Assembly: GCA_030386875.1 (NCBI GenBank)
Contig: CM059556.1
Location: 37,488,964-37,552,963, forward strand
DNA length: 64,000 bases
Reading direction: 5' to 3'
From: Morinoia aosen
Taxonomy: Eukaryota; Arthropoda; Malacostraca; Amphipoda; Talitridae
Shown here: positions 21,767 to 32,553 of the stretch, piece after piece
Position numbering within the stretch: position 1 is the stretch's first letter
How the letters are laid out: each line of letters begins with the position of its first letter
The notes under the pieces: model-generated
The model's database searches: none
The model's input: the letters and a program-made list of their open reading frames with translations, nothing else
What the model was told of the DNA's origin: nothing
Translations under genes and position numbers: made by a program

Positions 21767-21855
21767 GCACAGGGTCCAATCTCCCTGGATTTCTACACCG
21801 CCCAACTCTCCCTCCACCTCCAAGCTGCTACAGCACCACCTCCGAGCAGCTACAG

Positions 21856-22006
21856 AAATATTAGATTAAATTAGTTTAGGTTAGGTTAACACACACGAAC
21901 ACACATTAATTTAGGTTAGGTTTAAGTTGAATTAAGTTAGGTTAAGAGGTTAGGTTAAATTAGGTTAGGTTGGGTTAGGTTAGGCCAAGTTCTGTTCGTT
22001 TAAGGT
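21856..22006 (+). repeat. Degenerate TTAGG/GGTTA telomere-like tract
   Basis: Many copies of TTAGGT, TAGGTTA and GGTTA separated by variants, including GGTTAGGTTGGGTTAGGTTA at its end. TTAGG is the ancestral arthropod telomere repeat. Here it is interstitial and interrupted by an ACACACGAACACACA segment. The LINE's first reading frame starts about 20 bp downstream. Confidence 0.7.
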
Positions 22007-22026
22007 TAACTTAAAAAAGTTTCAAA

Positions 22027-22499
22027 ATGCCTGTTTTTGAGTGCCGAGATGGAAGATTGAATAGCCAAACACCAGCGGTCATTGTAAAAACTTATTATAA
22101 TGATTTAATACAGGTTAACTTTGATATTGCGCTGTATTTTCCACCTACTGAGTTCTTGTAGCCATCAAAACTGAGAGCTCCAGAAACAAGGACCAGTATG
22201 CAAAATTCGTTGACAAGAACAGTGGCAGATTCGAACAACTCATCGATAAATACATCAATAGAAAAGTCTTCGATCACGCAGTTGGAGACCACATACCCCA
22301 AATACTTTCTAATGTGACGAGAACACCAATTCACGTATTTGATGAGAGAGAAAATGGGATTTGGAAGATGACAATCTCCCCTACATCAAATGCTCTGATG
22401 AACTGTCCTCCGGTAAACATACACCGGAAACAGGACCACTATAGCGCCCTCTTGAAAATGCGTGATGAAAATCGTGTTGCTCCCTCCCCCATCTTGTGA
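22027..22499 (+). pseudogene. Remnant of LINE ORF1, possibly OTU-like
   Basis: An ATG at 22027 opens a frame stopping at 22161; another frame then runs to 22499. The second part reads, with gaps, IPQILSNV...PIHVFDE...PPVNIHRKQDHYSALLK. The order of a helix ending in a hydrophobic-P-I-x-V-F strand and a terminal D-H-Y is reminiscent of the C-terminal half of OTU cysteine proteases, which occur in ORFs of some LINEs. The N-terminal Asp-Gly-x-Cys box was not found, so this is a fragment or a false resemblance. Confidence 0.35.
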
Positions 22500-22640
22500 C
22501 TAAATAACAGTGATCAAATTGAATTTGAAGCTGAAATCACAAACAATGAACGCGGCAATAAAGACCTAGAGACGAATACCAAATGCCCTGCTAGACCTAA
22601 AAAATGCAATAACTCCACTAAAGATCTGCCTATTGAGATA

Positions 22641-23424
22641 AATAACATCAAAATATTACACATAAATGCTCGCAGTCTAAATGGTAAAATGGATGACGTA
22701 CGAGTAATGTTGATCACTAACGATATCGATATTTTATGCGTATCTGAAACATGGTTCGATTCACGAGTCGAAAGCTCATATCTCAGCATTGCCGGGTACA
22801 CATTGTACCGTTATGACGGAGTCAAGAGTAATAGAGGTAGCGGTTCATGCATTTTCATCAAAGATGTCTACTCTACATCCTTATTTCCGATAAAAGAAAA
22901 ATGCGAAGACATAGAAATGGTTTGGCTCAATGTTCAGGTAAACAAACACAAGTCTTTCATTATCGGCAGTCTTTACAGACATCCGTCAGCATCTCTACGT
23001 CCAACATTAGATTTCATTGAAAATACGTTTAAATTAATCTCTGCAGCCAAAAAATCTTTCTATGTTTTCGGAGATTTTAACGTAGATCTGACAAATAAAA
23101 AAAAACAAGCTAAGCAAGATGCTGCACAGACTTAATCTTTCTCAAATGGTCCAAGAACCAACGCGAATTACCAACGCTTCCAAAACTCTTCTTGACCTAG
23201 CAATTACAAACAATCCCCAAGCAGTACTCAGCACAGAAATCTTACCGTCCTTTTCTGATCACCATTCGGTAGAATGCCAAATAAATATTGCAAAAGAGAA
23301 ACAGAAATCTAGTTACATTTCATATCGCATGAAAAACCACTACTCCCCTGAAATATTTCAAGAAAAGCTATTAGACAGATGGAGTGAATTTCAAGGCATG
23401 GAAAACACCGATGATGTCAATTTA
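22641..23424 (+). pseudogene. LINE apurinic/apyrimidinic-like endonuclease domain
   Basis: The first frame begins with the N-terminal strand ILHINARSLNGK (~22650-22690), then SETWF (catalytic Glu region, ~22745) and YVFGDFNVDL (~23060). An A-rich run (about 23090-23105) shifts the frame by one, and the second frame continues to LPSFSDHHSVECQI (~23245), which holds the conserved SDH motif. It ends at TAA 23425-23427. The domain would nick the target DNA; it is inactive as it stands. Confidence 0.85.
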
Positions 23425-23427
23425 TAA

Positions 23428-25460
23428 GTTTCGCTTTTCAACGAAAATTTCGTATCGGCTCTTAACGAATGCGCACCTTTCACCACGAAGAAAGTTAAGC
23501 CAAGAATTTCTAAATGGATAACAGATGAGATAAAACGGTTGAGCAGAGCTAAAAGAAATTTGCAGCGTGAGTACAAACTGAATAAATCAGACAGTACGCG
23601 TCGAAAATTATATAAAGATCATGAGAAGATCCTACGAAGAAAAGTTAAGGAAGCAAAACGGGACTACTTCCACAAAGAACTCTTGGCGGCAAAACAAAAC
23701 CCAAAAAGAACTTGGGAAATCATTAGAGAAGTTGCTCAGTATAAAAACTCGGAGTGCAAAAGCACTTTCGACAACCCCTCAAAAATGGCTAATGACTTTA
23801 ATACTTTCTTCTCAAAAGTTGGCGAAGATGTTTTCAATGAAGTATCCAGGACAGTTTCAGACACATCTACAGGAGCAAATCTGAGCGATGAATCATCCCC
23901 AAATAGTAGAAACAAATGGAGACCAAAGCCGGTTAGCGTCATAGAGTTACGAAAAATCTTATACTCACTAAAGAATACCAAAGCGACTGGACATGATGGC
24001 ATAAGCCTCCAACATATAAAAGACAGCTTCCCTGTCACAGCACCCCTCATTCGTTTGATAATAAATACATCTATAGCCACAAACAAGTTTCCCGACCAAT
24101 GGAAATTATCCATTATTAATCCATTACATAAATCTGGTGATATCGACATAGCGTCAAACTACAGACCAATCAGTCTCCTGCCTGTTATTTCCAAAATATT
24201 AGAAAAAGTAATAACAAACCAGCTCTCGTCTTACATAGACGAGTCACATCTACTGCATCGCAATCAATATGCTTACAAAAGGAATACCAGTACTCAGGAC
24301 GCCCTGTTAAACATAACAGAAAAAATTTACAATGATATTGACCAAAAAAATTAACTCTCTAACTATTGCTTGATCTCTCCAAAGCTTTTGCCAGTGTTGA
24401 GCATAAGAAACTTCTACAAAAAATTTCAAACCTCAGAATTGACACTCAATGGTTTGAAAGCTACCTACTAAACCGCTCTCATGCAGTGTGCTTGAATAAC
24501 AAAATGTCATCATTCATACCAAACAATTTTGGCGTTCCTCAAGGTTCAATCATCGGCCCGCTCTTATTTTCAATTTTCATCAATGATTTCCCCACCATGC
24601 CGGCAAACACAAAAATCTCAATGTATGCTGATGACGTACAAATTGCCATGACAAGCTCAACAGCAGATTTAAAAGAAACACAAGCCAACGCTGAAAACCT
24701 TCTGAGAAACCTTAAATTGTGGTATGACCATAATGGCCTCAAACTTAACGCAAGTAAAACGCAATGCATTATTTTTGGATCACAGAATGCGACTAAAAAT
24801 TTACCACCATTCAAGCTAACATTTGGAGACGATACAATTGAACCAGTAGAGACGGTAAAAAATCTGGGTGTTTGGTTTGACAAAAATATGACTTTCAATT
24901 CACACGTCGAAACAATGTGCAACAAAATAAACGGAACCTTAATGTTCTTTCATCGCATTAAGAACACACTTGACGAAAAATCTAGGTTGTTAGTGATTCA
25001 GTCTTTAGTTTTATCGCGCCTGGACTACTGCAGTCTTGTATGGGGAAATTTACCTCAATATCGTCAGGAAGAGTTGCAAAAATGTCTAAACTTCGCCGCC
25101 AAAGTGGTGTGCAAAGGAAATTTCAATAAATACGATCATGTCACCCCTCTTTTAAGAAAACTCGACTGGATCCCGATACCGAACAGATTCATGATCCAAA
25201 AAGCTCGACGAGTGTTCTCCTCTCTGTACCTCCCCCAAAGTAATGCAGAGGTGGTAAAATTTTTTCCATCTAATATCCCAAACAAAAAACCAAATCGGAG
25301 GAATGATGTTTTAGTCAGTTACCGTTCATCTAACGTGAGACAAAAAGCTCTCTCAGTTTCTGGAGCTTTTTTGTGGAACAAGCTTCCCCAGCATATCAAA
25401 AACTCTAAAACTGTAAAAGAATTTAGAGTAAATGTGTCACGTCATTTTGCATCTCTATAG
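23428..25460 (+). pseudogene. LINE reverse transcriptase domain
   Basis: Continues the endonuclease frame after the stop. Basic linker at ~23540-23750, finger/palm motifs SNYRPISLLPVISKILEK (~24155), then disruption near 24343-24365. It resumes in another frame with motif A DLSKAFASVEHKKLL (~24370), GVPQGSIIGPLLFSIFINDFP-type motif B (~24532), YADD catalytic motif (~24624), LKLNASKTQCIIFG (~24740) and NLGVWFDKNMTFNSHV (~24860). It ends with the conserved C-terminal thumb-like region and a stop at 25458-25460. No zinc knuckle or RNase H follows. Confidence 0.9.
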
Positions 25461-26395
25461 ACCTGCAGCATTTCGGTGTGAATTTCCCATTTACCAGAAA
25501 TTTTAATTTTCCTGAAATTTCTGTTAGAAAATTAGAAACTATTTCATTTTACGTTTGCTAAGCCATTCGTGCATTCATCTTAACTATTTCTGTCGACAAT
25601 AATGAGCACCCCAGCCGTGAGTTCAATACAGCAGAATGAACGTTTTTTTCCATAATTAGGAGTGTTTCCTCATCTTTATTTTGTTATTTTTTCTTCTCTG
25701 TGTTAATATTTAACATCCGTGTGGAAAACATACTCTGAAATACATTTTGTGTGTACACCAATATACAGGTTTATAAATGTGAGGATTGTGCAAAGTTTAT
25801 AATGAATTAAATTTTGGCTAAAGTTGTCTCGTTATTTCAAAATCATTCTCGAAGATGTTTTCAATCGATTTCGGCTGAGCTGGGGGGAGAGGTTAATTTA
25901 AGCATTTTCATTTAGTCTTATAATATTTTTCCGTGCGTTCAGTGCACACCAGCACTAAACTTTAAAATCGAAAAAAACTGTTAATTTCTGTTATCAAAAT
26001 TATCACTTTGGACCATTGCTTAATCTACCTATATGTGCCAAATTTTGTAAATATTCTCCACTCAAATGTGATATCCGGCCACAATGTTACTCCATTTTAT
26101 CCCATGTACACATGTCTGTATAATGCTGAAGAGTTGTGTTGTTTCTTGACTGTAACCTGAGTTTTCTTAAAAATTTCTATGAAGAAACTAAAAATCAGTT
26201 CATTTTACGTTTTCCGAAGTCTTCTTTTCCTTTTAGTTATTTTTTTTCGAATAATTTCTTAGGATTACAATGAGCTCAACTGTCATTATCGGTGTAATAG
26301 ATGGTAGGTTGTTTCTATCCTCTTATTTTATATTTGTATTTTTTTCTTATATTTCATTCTCAATAAGTACATATATTAATATGTGTGTGTTGGGA
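25461..26395 (+). other. Probable LINE 3' UTR and related dispersed repeat
   Basis: AT-rich, no ORF. About 26090-26390 (from TCCATTTTATCCCATGTAC onward) recurs with changes at 28725-29060, and a third, weaker relative lies at 25490-25700. This suggests a 3' UTR shared by several LINE copies, though no clear poly(A) end was found. Confidence 0.5.
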
Positions 26396-26487
26396 AAGAT
26401 TTAATTTTGGAAATTTAACTAATATTGTGCTAACTGATCCCAAGATTTAATTTTGGAAATTTAACTAATATTGTGCTAACTGATTGG
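26396..26487 (+). repeat. 46-bp tandem duplication
   Basis: AAGATTTAATTTTGGAAATT begins at 26396 and again at 26442. The two units are identical for about 42 bp and differ only at the end. Confidence 0.9.
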
Positions 26488-28439
26488 TGCTCTTGTGTTT
26501 TGGGGTCATGTCGAGAATAATCAACTTAGCGAATGATTTAACGAATTAAAACATGAGAATTTAGGAAAATGGTAATTATGATTTCATTCTGCGTTTTTTA
26601 GAATTTAGGGAAATTATAATTATGTGTTATAAAATTTTATTTTTGTTGATTAAAATTCCAGCGGTGCGGAGGTGTAGTCTCTTCAACATTTGTGTGTGTT
26701 ACAAGCCAGAATGTCTGGACGGGTGTGTGTGGTGAGCCCATAAAGGATGTGTTGTTTCAGAAAGGGTGTGTTGTTTCAGGCAGGGAGTGTGTAACTCTAT
26801 CGAGAGGGGAGAAATAACAATCTCAACGGTTGAGCACTAAGACGTTCGAAAGTGCTGACGCCTTGGTCCAGGCGATAGCTGTGTATATTATGTTCTCAAG
26901 ATTTTTGGCTATACAAGCAGTCTGCTGGCCCTCGGCGGGTACCGCATGCTGTGTGGGTTAATGGCACAATCTCAAACTCCATACACAGTGCTCGACAGAT
27001 TTATGGCAAGCACTTGAGCGTGAAAGGGAAACTCTCAGAAATAGTCGGAGGGCTAACGTTGAGATCGGCGGTCCTGCAAACCCTCGAGAGGGAGGAGGCT
27101 GCTAAGTTACGTCAGAAGGCTCTAGGCCAATACCACGACATCAATATGGTGGGAAAGTAGTTGAAGCTAAGGAACACGAATGAGGCTTTAGCTGCGAAAC
27201 AAGAAGGGCATTCGAACATGACGTAGAAGCTTCTAAGTGTGTGATTGGCCATGCGTGAACTAGAACACCGCTTTCTCGCGAACAAGTGGGTAGAGCTGAT
27301 GAGAAAAATTTAGTCTTGCGTCGGCGATCGTCGGATATAGTACGTGTTAAAAATAGGAGGTGTTGAAAATTACCCTGAAAATATGTGACATAGATATCAA
27401 CACAGGGAGTTAAACTTATCAAAAATTTCGCTTAATAAAATAGTCTCCGTTTTTCCACAGAGGGTAAATTGCAGACCTGGCTAAAGCGGGGAAATCATTC
27501 TGAAGATGCCACATTAAGTGGGGAGGGTAAGAGTGATGTAATTACCTCTGGAGAAAATATTTTGAAATAGATATGATAAAAGTGTGTGGCCTTTTGTTGA
27601 AGTGAAGATTGGAATATTTAAGGGAACTTCATTAGCACGACTAGAAGTAATGAGTATTTAATTTTCATCGTGCAGGCGGGGAGGTTTTTGTCATCGGCTT
27701 GGAAGAAAGGGAGATCATGGGTCAAGATAACGAAGCGGGACGAGCAGTGTGATATCAGCAATAGACATTTTGAGCTGTGCATAAGGCAAAAGTTGGAACT
27801 GAAGCTGTGTTGTTTAATGAATGTATGTTTGAAGTGACACCACCTCCAGCACTGTTAGAATATGAACATGTTGTAGGGCTCATGTATCAGGACCTGTGTG
27901 ATTAACGTACGGGGATATGCTGGCCAGCGGTAGCATTTATTGTCATTCTGTTATGTAAGCTGTTTAACACATGAAATCTCTAGAATACCATTACTCAATT
28001 TACACCAGTTCTAATGCCATACATTGCGTGCGTTTATCGATGTTCTGTATGATGTATTGCCGTAAATTATAAATTAAGTGAATTTTCACGTGTATAAAGT
28101 CCCCCCCAAATTTAGTAGCAAGCAGCCCCTCATCATAACTGATGCGCTCTGAAAAACGCGCATTGAGTAAGTCGAGTTCAACGTACATCGGTGAGTACTG
28201 CCCAATTTTAGTATACACATTTTGTAGTAGTGTTGATTTGTTTTGGGCTTGCCCATAAATTTTCCTTGTGTTTCCTGTGCATTTTATTGAGGTATGCCAA
28301 CCCCTCAAGCGAGCATTCGGTCTTCTCATTAGTGTAAATTAATGAGAGACGAGGCAGACAGCCTTCTCGTGACATGTGTGTACGTATATAGGTATATATA
28401 TATATCTACATAAATAGATATACATGTTTCTATTTCATT
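26488..28439. other. AT-rich intergenic sequence, no recognised gene
   Basis: Only short frames occur (for example 26951-27160 and minus 27141-27422), none with a recognisable family or long extension. A TATA/TA-rich microsatellite lies around 28386-28430. GTGTGTT words cluster at 26690-26790. Confidence 0.5.
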
Positions 28440-29490
28440 TCTTTACACAAAAACCATCCGGTTAATAAATTTTATTGCACTAGCGAAATGATTCAAAAAT
28501 AGATCTCCCACTTACACCAGAGGACGTCTCTGTGAATCGGATAAATGACAAATACAATTAATGAAATTAATCGTAATTTGAGCGTATGAATCGTGGTAAA
28601 ATTATCTTTCTGTCCGTATGTTGTACAAGCAAATTTTGATGTTGAGTATATGTTTGTTTGCGCATTTCTGCCAAAATTTCGTAGATATTTGTCAATCATG
28701 AGTGGTAACTGGCTTACACTGTATCTCCATTTTATCCCATGTACCCATGTCCGCATGATGTTGCAGAGAATATCGAGAAGATATGATATATGATACATAT
28801 TGAAGATATATGTTTTTTTTTGTTGTTGTTGTTGTTGTTCCTCAGTGGTAACTTGAGTTTTCTTAAAATTTCCTTTAGGAAATTAAAAAACCATTCCATT
28901 TATACGTTTTTCGAAGTCCTTTTCTATTCCTTATCTTTCCTCAGGTTATTTCTTACGATTCATCAGAGCTTGGGCTGTCATTTAAATATTGAAAGAGTAA
29001 GATTATTTTTCATGTCTATTAGCATTTTTCTTATATTCGTTTTCAATACGTATATATATGAATATGTGTGTTGGTGTGTGCGTGAGTATGTACGTGTGCG
29101 CACGCAAACATAAATGTTTATGTATCAGTGTAAAGATGCACACGTTTCGCACACATATATGCGCACACGTACATATATCGGTTTTTATTTCTACTTTTTG
29201 CATAAAAAGCAAAACCTCATGACACATTACATTTTACCTAAAGCTCTGCGATCAGTTAACACTGCACCAAATTTCAGAAATAAACAAATTGATTGCGCTT
29301 GCTTTATGATTTATAAATCGATCTATCACGACCCCGAAGGGCATTTCTGTGAACAGAAGAAATTAAAAAGTATAAACAGACAAAGGAAATAAAGCACTCG
29401 TGCAAAAATTATCTCTATATTTGTATGCCGAACAAGCCATGCATTTCAATTTTGAGTGTAAGTTTGTTTACGCATTCCTAGATGTGCGTG
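28440..29490 (+). repeat. Dispersed repeat family, two partial copies in direct orientation
   Basis: 28440-28690 and 29240-29490 align with each other (both contain a TCTGTGAA word and end in GTTTGTTT followed by A/G and CGCATTYCT) at about 820 bp spacing. Between them, 28725-29060 matches 26090-26390. A GTT microsatellite lies at about 28821-28839. A CA/CG alternating purine-pyrimidine stretch, a potential Z-DNA former, lies at about 29065-29175. Confidence 0.55.
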
Positions 29491-29601
29491 CTGTGTTGCG
29501 CGATGTTCTTTACAAATTATTTCGAGACTATCTTTTTTTCAATACTTGATTGTCATTTACGGTGTTGTTTCAATCTAGTACGGTGTAGCGTTTTTTTGTA
29601 T

Positions 29602-29697
29602 TTTTCCTACTTCGATGATCTTATAAATAATTCGAAAAATACTAAAGAATTCTTCGAAACTGCCAAGTTCTTAGTTGAAATTATCGAAGTAGGAAAA
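29602..29697. repeat. Small inverted repeat, 15-bp perfect arms
   Basis: TTTTCCTACTTCGAT at 29602-29616 and its exact reverse complement at 29683-29697 enclose 66 bp. It may be a minimal foldback element or a structured RNA. Confidence 0.8.
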
Positions 29698-29719
29698 AGG
29701 CAAGAAGTGCTGTACCGGA

Positions 29720-30325
29720 ATCTCTTGGAATATAAAATATCCAAGAGATAATATTTCTCATTTCTCATTCAACTACCCTTGACAGAGTTAAACTATTAGC
29801 ACGACCCGGATGGTTTGTCTATTAGTACGCCTCGTATATTTTTTCTATTAATATGCCTCGTATGGTCTATCTATCTGTACACCTTTGATAGTATTGTCTA
29901 ATATTACATCTCGTATAGTTTGTCTATTATTATGCCTCGCACGGCTTATCTATTTGTACACCTCGTATGGTTTGTCAATTAGTATTCCTCGTATGGAACT
30001 TTGTTAGACTATTAGCACACCACGTGTGGTTTGTCTATTATAGTACGCCTCGTATATTATGTCTATTAATATGCCTCGTATGGTCTATCTATTTGTACAC
30101 CTCTGATAGTTTATCTATTAGCACACCTCATATAGTTTGTCGATTATTATGCCTCGTATGGCTTATCTATTTTTACACCTCGGATGGTTTGTCAATTAAT
30201 ACTCCTCGTATGGATCTTTTGTTTTAGGACGTCTTATGTTAAGGAACTTTTAAAAGCCAATATGTTGGCATATGTATCTCATGTGACAACTTGGAAATAA
30301 ACGGTTTTTTTTTTGTTTGTTTGTT
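29720..30325 (+). repeat. Dispersed repeat with internal ~28-bp minisatellite
   Basis: 29792-30214 consists of variants of TCTATTAGTACGCCTCGTAT plus TGGTTTG, about 14 units, with a higher-order period of 216 bp (29792 and 30008 begin the same series). The flanks, AAAATATCCAAGAGA upstream and AATAAACGGTTTT downstream, recur at 52.75 and 60.3 kb, where the 28-bp unit is present about once. Confidence 0.75.
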
Positions 30326-30497
30326 TGTAGAGGTTATAATGCAGTGATGAATAATAAATACATAACGAACAGATATGTTAATAAACCTCAGTAGTACTAT
30401 ATTGTTCAATAATTGGCGCGAATGGCAACTTTATGTAGCTACTCGGAGGTAGAGGGAGAGGGTTGGGCGGAGTATTAATCCTGCAAGATTGGAACCT

Positions 30498-30566
30498 GTG
30501 ACGCCGGGACTCGAACCCGGGTCTGCCGCACGGCGGCAGATCCTCTAGCCACACGGCTATGGCGAG
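30498..30566 (-). mobile_element. tRNA-like SINE head
   Basis: The minus strand contains a perfect box B, GGTTCGAGTCC (30507-30517), a near-consensus box A (TAGCCGTGTGGC) and a long stem in the anticodon-arm position. The acceptor stems do not pair properly and U33 is lacking, so a functional tRNA is unlikely. The head closely matches that of the SINE at 47.5-47.8 kb, but the body differs. Confidence 0.7.
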
Positions 30567-30797
30567 CACAACATTTCATCAGGCATATTGGAACCAGTGT
30601 CAAAACCCCATCCCCAGGGATATTGGATCATTACAGCCCACTTTACCTGACTGGCTCATTCCAGACACTGTCTCGTACTCCAAGGACGAACAAGAAACAT
30701 TTTCATAGCTTCAATGATACTCAAATTACATTCCTGATCCAATTCAGCAAGACAGCTCATACCGCAATCATCTTCAGCACATCTGGCATACCACTTG

Positions 30798-31110
30798 TGT
30801 AGCAGTCGCTACAAAAATGTCTCATATCATTAAAAATTCTCAATAACATTTAAATAACATAATTATTGGCGTAAACTATCTTACTGTAAATTATTACTAA
30901 TAATTTTCTAGTTATAATTAATAATCTTAATGTTTTTGTGTGAATCACACAAATAGTAAGTAATACCAAACAACCGCTTGAGTTAGACCTAGGCGATGTG
31001 GCAACATTCCAGTCTCGCGTCTCCTAGCCTCATTTAGTGCCTTGATTTGGTGTTGTGAAGAGCTCGTCGCGTAGGTATAAATAAGTGTTTTTAATTCAAT
31101 GTTAGATTTA
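30798..31110 (+). repeat. Gypsy-related LTR fragment (third copy)
   Basis: Starts TGTAGCAGTCGCTACA, the same inverted-repeat head as the two gypsy LTRs, and then tracks them for about 300 bp (TAATTATTGGC, TAATAATTTTCTA, TTATAATTA words in the same order). No internal gypsy sequence follows, so it is a solo or decayed LTR of a third subfamily. Confidence 0.75.
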
Positions 31111-31196
31111 AACTCACAATGGTGAATGTGTTCCTTAGTAGTTCCTAAGTATTTTTTATGTATTTTAGCATTTCTTAGCTGGCTGTTCTCGTTAAG

Positions 31197-32553
31197 CTCA
31201 TTTTACACCTACGGTGTGGAGCGACGGTATGGAGCGATGGTGGACTTGCTATAGCTCCTCCCACGAGAGGATTGAGCGTCAGTGCACACCGACTTGCTTT
31301 TACATTGCCGCTCAACACAACGCTCCTTCCCGAGAGACAGAAATCGCCACGCAGGGCTCCCCCTCCTGGGTTTTCCACCGAGATCTTGTTTTTTTTTCGA
31401 TCTCTCCTGGGTTGCTAGGTTTAATTAATTTTTAATCTACTGCTAAATATGTATTTTTTCAAGTAAGACAGTAAATTCATCATTAACTGAAGTAATTTCA
31501 ATAATGCAGTTAAGAATTGTTCCAACACCGTATGTAAATAAATATCTGATTCAAAACCACGCCTATCGGATGGGGTAGAACGTGTTCAATCTGTTTCTCG
31601 ACCTTAAAAACGCGTAACGAACGAGTATCTTACGAACTTGTAAGCCCTGCCAAGCCATGGAGAGCCGGCGCTCCACTTGTGTTGCTTCGATTTGCTTGGC
31701 ACGTTGCAGTGAGATGACACGTATTTTGATAGTAAAACTGGTCGTGCACTCCTTTAAATGAATGTCTAAAAATTAATTTTTTTAAACATTCAAATTTCAT
31801 GTTATTGCCGCACTAGTATTAAAAATGTCTTGCCCTCCAAAAACGATGTCTAAAAAGAGGTATACGCAGTCTTTCAAAGAAGAATGGATGGAAAAAATGA
31901 AAAACCTGTCACGGCTAGAAACCTAAGCCGAAATTGGTAAGAGATGTCATCAACGGAGTGTGTCACCAGCGTAATGAAAAACGTATTGCACAACAGAAAA
32001 GTCGTCTCAAAGTTGAAATTTACGCTGCAGAAGAGAATTAAGAGAGACAGGAATTAAATTAGCATTAAAATTGATTACAGTTTTGCATGTTAAAACATTA
32101 AGTTAATATTCAAAGTTGCAAACTAATGACTAGAAGATATGTAAAAAATATTAATGTTGAAAGTTACTGATTGAAAACAAGGCCTGCCGCTCATTTTTAA
32201 CATCTCTTAATTTTGAACAACACAAGTATTTATTCTTCAAGAACTTCTGCGTTTCGCCTCCTTTGCCGAAAAAAATCGAATAAAAATTTCTGAATTCACA
32301 AATAAACATATAAGAATGATTATCAAATAATTTAAGTAAAGAGGGGAGACGGTTCACTGTTCAGATTATTATTACTGGCAGCCTTGGTTTACTGGCAGTG
32401 CACACCGCAAATATTTAGCATGCAGAATGTTGCCGCTCCTTGCCGTGAGCGTGGCAATAAGGGTCATTTCACTCTGCTGTGGGCGGAGCTTATTTGGCTA
32501 GCGGGATGGAGCGACGGTGTGGAGCGCGAAGACACCGTCAATGTAAAAGGGTC
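31197..32553. mobile_element. Candidate degenerate DNA transposon
   Basis: The ends carry a weak terminal inverted repeat, TTTTACAYYKACGGTGT (left near 31200, right near 32548), and both ends contain GGAGCGACGGT words and a shared CAGTGCACACCG segment. Inside, 31826-31975 reads like a short transposase N-terminus (KKRYTQSFKEEW) broken by a stop. No target duplication was established. Confidence 0.35.

Larger units (their letters stand above)
22027..25460 (+). mobile_element. CR1/Jockey-like non-LTR retrotransposon, degenerate
   Basis: Contains an upstream ORF remnant, an apurinic-type endonuclease and a reverse transcriptase in LINE order on the plus strand, with no LTRs. The frame is broken by at least two frameshifts (near 23095-23135 in an A-run and near 24343-24365 in an A7 run) and stops at 23425-23427 and around 24352 and 24362. 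The 5' end may lie at or in the TTAGG tract. The 3' UTR probably extends to roughly 26.4 kb, since related sequence is dispersed elsewhere in the window. The assignment to the CR1/Jockey group is from motif style and was not tested by phylogeny. Confidence 0.85.

Noticed and set aside
26951..27160. 69-codon frame that could be a gene remnant
   Set aside because: No recognisable family, no intact continuation, no splice signals that convinced me.
30498..30566. Functional tRNA gene
   Set aside because: Internal promoter boxes are good, but acceptor pairing and the anticodon loop (no U33) are not; the same head occurs on a SINE.
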